From: an uncultured Actinomyces sp.
GTDB lineage: Bacteria > Actinomycetota > Actinomycetes > Actinomycetales > Actinomycetaceae
NCBI GenBank assembly: GCA_946998115.1
Contig: CAMPYB010000020.1
Coordinates: forward strand, 1-19,547
Direction of reading: 5' to 3'
Length of the DNA stretch: 19,547 nt
Part shown: positions 15,649-19,547 of the stretch, piece by piece
How the letters are laid out: every line of letters starts with the position of its first letter
How positions within the stretch are numbered: position 1 is the stretch's first letter
Notes under the pieces: model-generated
Databases searched by the model: none
What the model was told of the DNA's origin: nothing
Seen by the model: the letters and a program-made list of their open reading frames with translations, nothing else
Translations under genes and position numbers: made by a program

Positions 15649-16359
15649 TCACAAAATATTGCGTTTCATAGCCCAATACATTAATTCATTGCGATTAGAA
15701 AGTTGTAATTTACGCAAAACAGCACTAACGTGGCTTTCAACAGTTCTTATTGATATATATAATTCTGCAGCAATTTCCTTATAAGTATATCCACGGGCAA
15801 TATACTTCATTACTTCATATTCCCTTTTAGTAAGAGCATACAGATTTTCATTTTTCTTATCTTCAACATTTACACATTGATCACTGTTATTCACACTAAA
15901 AGCATCAAGAACAAAGCCTGCAAGTTTTGGAGAAAAAGCAGCATCACCACTTGCTACTCTAATAATCGCCTCAACGAGCTCTTCACGAGAAATAGTTTTA
16001 GTCACGTATCCCCTAGCACCTGCTTTTATAACTGATATTACATCTGATGGAGCGTCGGATACTGACAAAGCTAAAAATTTAGTTTTTCCCATAACATCCG
16101 CACATTCATTTACAACTTGCACAGCTCCAGTACCATTACCTCCTGGTAAATGCACATCTAAAACTACTACATCAGGTTCGAGATTATGTATTTTTTCTAT
16201 CGCTTCTTCAACATTATAAGCTTTATCTAATATACGAAAATTTTTTACTTCCGATAATGAGACCTGCAAGCCTTCACAAATTAAAGGGTGATCATCAACT
16301 ATTAATATTTTAAGCGGATTCGACAAATTCGTATTTCCATTATGTTGCATAAGGTCCAT
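15649..16359 (-). CDS. LuxR/NarL-family response regulator
   Basis: A 236-residue two-component regulator. The receiver domain occupies about residues 12-130: acidic pair D22-D23 (VDDHP), phosphoacceptor D68 (VVVLDVHLPGG), and the Lys in YVTKTIS. A linker leads to a LuxR-type helix-turn-helix at about 170-230 (LTKREYEVMKYIARGYTYKEIAAELYISIRTVESHVSAVLRKL, quoted in part). I start at ATG 16357-16359, one base after the kinase stop, behind GGAAAGAG that lies inside the kinase gene; a TTG at 16374 is possible but weak. It is translationally coupled to the kinase and should be its phosphorylation partner. The likely targets are the kinase operon and the divergent PspC gene. It ends 103 bases before the helicase gene with no clear terminator between. 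Confidence 0.95.
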   Translation of the reverse strand: MDLMQHNGNTNLSNPLKILIVDDHPLICEGLQVSLSEVKNFRILDKAYNVEEAIEKIHNLEPDVVVLDVHLPGGNGTGAVQVVNECADVMGKTKFLALSVSDAPSDVISVIKAGARGYVTKTISREELVEAIIRVASGDAAFSPKLAGFVLDAFSVNNSDQCVNVEDKKNENLYALTKREYEVMKYIARGYTYKEIAAELYISIRTVESHVSAVLRKLQLSNRNELMYWAMKRNIL

Positions 16360-16360
16360 T

Positions 16361-17590
16361 TTATCTCTTTCCAACAGGTAGAATCACATTGACTTCACAT
16401 CCATTATTATTTTTTATAGTAACTGTTCCACCAACATTTTCAATACGTTTAATAATCGATTTACGAACACCAAGCCTTCGACTATCTATCATTCCCATAG
16501 TAAATCCTTGCCCTCGATCTCGCACAAAAAATTCTAATATATTCGCGTTTATTTCTACATACACACTTATAGGATCCGCGCCATGTTTAATGGCGTTAAT
16601 TGTAGCTTCAGACAATGCGCCAATAAAATTATTTACTTTATCGCATGGCTTACAATCTCCAACAACAATAAGTTCCACATGTTTTCTATAACTATCTTCT
16701 ATCTGACTTATTTTTTCTTTAACCATTGATGAAATTGAGCTACCTTGTATCGGCCTATCTCCATAAAGCCAAGCTCGTAAATCTCTTTCTTGCGTTTTAG
16801 CTAAAAAGTTTACTTCTTCGCTATTTTTAGAATTTTGTTGTATTAATATCAGTGTTTGCAACACTCCGTCATGTAAATGTGCAGCAATATTAGCTCTTTC
16901 TTCTTCAATATTTTTTTCTATTTTACTATCAGATATAGTCTTATATAAAACTACTAAAACTGGAAACAAGAACATTAATATAATTAAAAAAGTTATGCAC
17001 ATTATAATTAGTGTTTGATACATACCGACTACAGTAATTTGTGTGCTAACTAAATAAAACATGCTGAATAAGAATATTGCCATACCAATCAAGTAGTGTG
17101 CAGAAAAAAACATTTTGTAAGTAAAAATATTTTCTTGATAAGTTTTAATTGTTTTATAGCATATTATAGATATTCCGAGAATAGATGTTAAAATACTTAC
17201 TTTTAAAGCAAAATCTTCATCATATATTATAGCTACGTATAAAATCATTAAAAATATAATTAAATATGTTATATATTCTGCAATACTCACATATGTTACA
17301 CCAATTTTATTTATCGGTATTATAGGTTTTGATAAAATATTATGTCTTTCAGGTGAGTTTATTGTTTCAATTGGTTTTTTAGGTATAAAAATAAGAAACC
17401 ATATATATGAAAAAATGCCGATTCCAAAAATAAAAGTAGCAATACAAAAAAATATTCTAACATTTTTTACTGGTATTTGAAGATGTACACTTATTCCTTT
17501 GCAAACACCTAAAAACATTCCTCCGTCTTTTGAATCATATAGATAAAAAGGGGGTCTTTTGAATGTATTATTATACGTATTTTCCAACAT
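16361..17590 (-). CDS. PspC-domain sensor histidine kinase
   Basis: A membrane sensor kinase of 409 residues. Residues about 10-70 are a PspC domain (GGMFLGVCKGISVHLQIPVKNVRIFF, then a hydrophobic stretch ending IWFLIFIP). Four to five further transmembrane helices occupy about 98-215. A HisKA_3-type dimerisation segment has the phosphoacceptor H240 (RANIAAHLHDGVLQTL), and the ATPase domain shows N332 (SEATINAIKHG) and DRGQGF. This PspC-kinase architecture is common in Actinobacteria, where such systems answer cell-envelope stress. I chose ATG 17588-17590; a GTG at 17605 is in frame but lacks a binding site and may lie at the transcription start. The stop lies one base before the regulator gene. 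PspC in the sensor probably reads membrane state or pairs with the divergent PspC protein. Confidence 0.95.
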   Translation of the reverse strand: MLENTYNNTFKRPPFYLYDSKDGGMFLGVCKGISVHLQIPVKNVRIFFCIATFIFGIGIFSYIWFLIFIPKKPIETINSPERHNILSKPIIPINKIGVTYVSIAEYITYLIIFLMILYVAIIYDEDFALKVSILTSILGISIICYKTIKTYQENIFTYKMFFSAHYLIGMAIFLFSMFYLVSTQITVVGMYQTLIIMCITFLIILMFLFPVLVVLYKTISDSKIEKNIEEERANIAAHLHDGVLQTLILIQQNSKNSEEVNFLAKTQERDLRAWLYGDRPIQGSSISSMVKEKISQIEDSYRKHVELIVVGDCKPCDKVNNFIGALSEATINAIKHGADPISVYVEINANILEFFVRDRGQGFTMGMIDSRRLGVRKSIIKRIENVGGTVTIKNNNGCEVNVILPVGKR

Positions 17591-17660
17591 AATTACATTT
17601 TCCACTTTTTATAATATTTTTTCTAGCATATTTTAATTTTGCAAAATATATACGTAGTTA

Positions 17661-17677
17661 TTGGGGGAAATCCCTAA
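17661..17677. promoter_or_regulatory. Candidate operator between divergent PspC genes
   Basis: The 122-base gap between kinase and PspC gene is about 80% A/T except for one G/C block, TTGGGGGAAATCCCTAA. Its core GGGA-AA-TCCC (17665-17674) is an inverted repeat. It lies where a regulator could act on both directions, and TTGGGG could double as -35 for the plus-strand gene. Assignment to the LuxR-type regulator is inference. Confidence 0.45.
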
Positions 17678-17712
17678 TAGAAAATATTTACACTTAGATA
17701 AATAATTAAATC

Positions 17713-19125
17713 ATGAATGATTTTTTTAACAAAATACGCGAATTTGGGCTATATCGTCAAAATAATAGATGGATAGCTGGCGTGTGCTCTGGAATATCAA
17801 ATTATTTTGATTTGAACGTTTTTATAACAAGACTAATTTTTATCATATTGGGATTTTTATTATTCCCAGTAGCAATATTAACATACGTATTATTATGGAT
17901 TTTTTTACCTGACAACACTAAAGGACTGAAAATTATAGCGCAAGGTTCTGACCAAGTTGCAGAAAATAATAATACAAACTGTTTTATTACTCAGAAGGTC
18001 AATATGACAAATAATAATCCATATGTAAGTAAGAGAAAAACTTATAATAATACTAGTTCTCGTAATTCAATTAGTGCAACTCATATTTGGATTACTATTG
18101 CGGCTTTACTATTAAGTTTTTGTATATGTATTTCTTTCAGTTACTATACGACTGATTTAGACCAAACAATATTTTTATTTCTAGGACTAGTCTATACAAT
18201 TCTAGGTATAAGTATTATCACAGCTGGTTTTAAAGGAAGACGTTGTCACGGATTAGTTTTTGTCTCAATAATCAGCTTAATTTTTTCACCATTGTTATTT
18301 GGAATGTCATCACTATATTCTTTTAATAGTGAAGAACCTTATAATAGTGAAGATACTAGCTATAACAATGTTGTAGATATAAGTACTTACGAAGACACTC
18401 TCGCTCCTAATTCAAATGGAGAAATTAATATAAATGTTAATTTCAATGTTGATAGAATTAATACAAATGGGAAACCTGTAGAAATAGATTTTGATAACTC
18501 TAAAATAACTAATAGTAATATAGTATCCAATAGAAATTGGCTTCAACAAGATGAAAAAAATAATTGGAATAATATAACTAATCTGAAGCAAATGAATGCT
18601 AAAGTTGTTGATCAAAACACAAAAGCTAGTATTACAGATTTAGGTTTTTACGACACAAAAGGAAATCCTGTTACAACTGGTTACAATAATATATCTTTTA
18701 ATCACACAAATTCTATGAATAAAAAAATCAAAACTGAAGATTTTGATAACGCAAAAATTAAATATATTTTTCATGTTACTGCAAATAATAAAAATATAGA
18801 TATTTTAGACTTATCACAACAATGGTTTGGTTTTTTACAAAAAGATAAAAATAATCCTGATAAGTATATTTCAAAACAACTATTTTCAATAAAAGATGAT
18901 AGATGGTCAAATAATATTATTCCTATGGAAAATAATGTTATAAAAACTGAGAAAATGACTAATACAGATCTAAATATGAATAAAAAAGTTTTTGATCTCT
19001 TATACGATAAAACTTATGAATTGCTCGACAATATATATGATAATATTCAGGAAAATATTTCAGCAATAAAGTTTTTGAAAGACCCAAGCTTACTCGATTT
19101 ATCTGACGATTACGATGCAGATTAG
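17713..19125 (+). CDS. PspC-domain membrane protein with large extracytoplasmic domain
   Basis: A 470-residue protein. The N-terminal PspC domain (about 12-68) reads LYRQNNRWIAGVCSGISNYFDLNVFITR and then a membrane helix ending LWIFLPDN. After an Asn-rich linker come three more helices at about 115-135, 151-175 and 180-200. The remaining 270 residues should lie outside the cell; they are rich in Asn, Asp and Lys, include two motifs of mixed strand wording (VDISTYEDTLAP, EININVNFNV), and end in an acidic tail (DPSLLDLSDDYDAD). I do not recognise this domain. The gene is divergent from the PspC kinase and probably part of one stress-sensing module. ATG 17713 has no clear Shine-Dalgarno sequence. 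A second gene follows 12 bases later. Confidence 0.85.
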   Translation: MNDFFNKIREFGLYRQNNRWIAGVCSGISNYFDLNVFITRLIFIILGFLLFPVAILTYVLLWIFLPDNTKGLKIIAQGSDQVAENNNTNCFITQKVNMTNNNPYVSKRKTYNNTSSRNSISATHIWITIAALLLSFCICISFSYYTTDLDQTIFLFLGLVYTILGISIITAGFKGRRCHGLVFVSIISLIFSPLLFGMSSLYSFNSEEPYNSEDTSYNNVVDISTYEDTLAPNSNGEININVNFNVDRINTNGKPVEIDFDNSKITNSNIVSNRNWLQQDEKNNWNNITNLKQMNAKVVDQNTKASITDLGFYDTKGNPVTTGYNNISFNHTNSMNKKIKTEDFDNAKIKYIFHVTANNKNIDILDLSQQWFGFLQKDKNNPDKYISKQLFSIKDDRWSNNIIPMENNVIKTEKMTNTDLNMNKKVFDLLYDKTYELLDNIYDNIQENISAIKFLKDPSLLDLSDDYDAD

Positions 19126-19137
19126 AATGGATTTATA

Positions 19138-19547
19138 ATGAGTGAACACAATGAAATATATTCGACAAATAAAACAAATGAAAATACTATATATGAAGAC
19201 TCTACCGTAAGTATCGAGAAAAATATAGTTGAATCTAATTCTGATAATACTGAAGATATAGATATCAATGGTACAGAAATTATTTGTAATAAAAATGACA
19301 ACACTGAAAAATTTGAAACAAGAATTTTTGAAAATGGAAAAGTAACAGTTATTACAAACAATAATGATCATAAAATTAATGATAGTGAAACAGAAAATAT
19401 AGCATACACTGCTTCTGCAAACACAAGTCATAAAAACTTTGATAAAACTAATCATATAAATAGTTGCGACAAAACTGAAAAAGAAAATGTTACAACAACT
19501 AATATGAAACAATACGAAAATACGATTAATGATTCAGAAAATTATAA
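19138..19547 (+). CDS. Partial gene for an Asn/Thr/Glu-rich protein (runs off the window)
   Basis: An ATG at 19138-19140, 12 bases after the PspC gene stop, opens a reading frame that stays open for 136 codons to the last base of the window, so the 3' end is missing. The weak binding site GGA lies 6 bases before it. The visible protein is hydrophilic and almost certainly disordered, rich in Asn, Thr, Glu, Asp and Ile, with few Gly, Pro or aromatic residues and no transmembrane helix so far. The best structured-looking part is FETRIFENGKVTVITNN at about residues 60-76. The position suggests an operon with the PspC gene. Downstream sequence may reveal a membrane or PspC-related domain, as adjacent genes in such clusters often have. 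No function can be assigned. Confidence 0.75.
   Translation, partial: MSEHNEIYSTNKTNENTIYEDSTVSIEKNIVESNSDNTEDIDINGTEIICNKNDNTEKFETRIFENGKVTVITNNNDHKINDSETENIAYTASANTSHKNFDKTNHINSCDKTEKENVTTTNMKQYENTINDSENY

Noticed and set aside
19099..19512. 137-codon minus-strand frame at the window end
   Set aside because: It is the mirror of the open plus-strand frame at 19138, has no ribosome binding site, and has a Cys/Phe/Ile-rich composition typical of antisense to Asn/Lys/Glu codons.

Overview
The window looks like a chromosomal stretch from an unusually AT-rich actinobacterium (my estimate is about 30% GC, lower between genes). The strongest lineage marker is a DUF3043 protein (12070-12633), a family I know only from Actinobacteria. 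Other actinobacterial features are the MnmA and TrpRS subtypes, a manganese-type DtxR/MntR relative, a cysteine-free thioredoxin/TPR protein of the YbbN type, and a PspC-fused histidine kinase divergent from a second PspC gene. I see no mobile element, phage gene, CRISPR array or rRNA. The species cannot be named from the sequence alone.

Left part (1-6.2 kb). A DtxR/MntR-like regulator (minus) is followed by tRNA-Lys(CTT) (minus), a BCCT-type transporter (plus), an aldose 1-epimerase-like gene (minus), tRNA-Leu(TAG) (minus), and a tightly coupled cysteine desulfurase-mnmA pair (minus). The desulfurase probably supplies sulfur to MnmA for 2-thiolation of tRNA wobble uridine. Each tRNA has its own terminator and a nearly identical promoter with a T-tract spacer.

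Middle (6.4-13 kb). An EamA-type permease overlaps trpS (plus), and a strong hairpin terminator ends that unit. A minus-strand trio follows: a two-TM membrane protein, a lipoprotein and the thioredoxin/TPR protein. It reads like an uncharacterised envelope unit. Divergent from it, DUF3043 and a hotdog thioesterase-like gene overlap by one base; the divergent gap holds a perfect 22-bp palindrome.

Right part (13-19.5 kb). A PcrA/UvrD helicase is preceded by a LuxR-type response regulator and its PspC-domain histidine kinase (all minus). Divergent from the kinase lies a PspC-domain membrane protein with a large extracytoplasmic region, followed by an Asn/Thr/Glu-rich gene that runs off the window end. 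This cluster is a probable envelope-stress system.

Most notable findings: the DtxR/MntR-like regulator has lost its primary metal ligands by conservative swaps (E to Q, E to Q, H to N, D to H); the two tRNA promoters share one design; the envelope trio and the PspC cluster include proteins of unknown function; and a strong strand bias in third codon positions fades from left to right.
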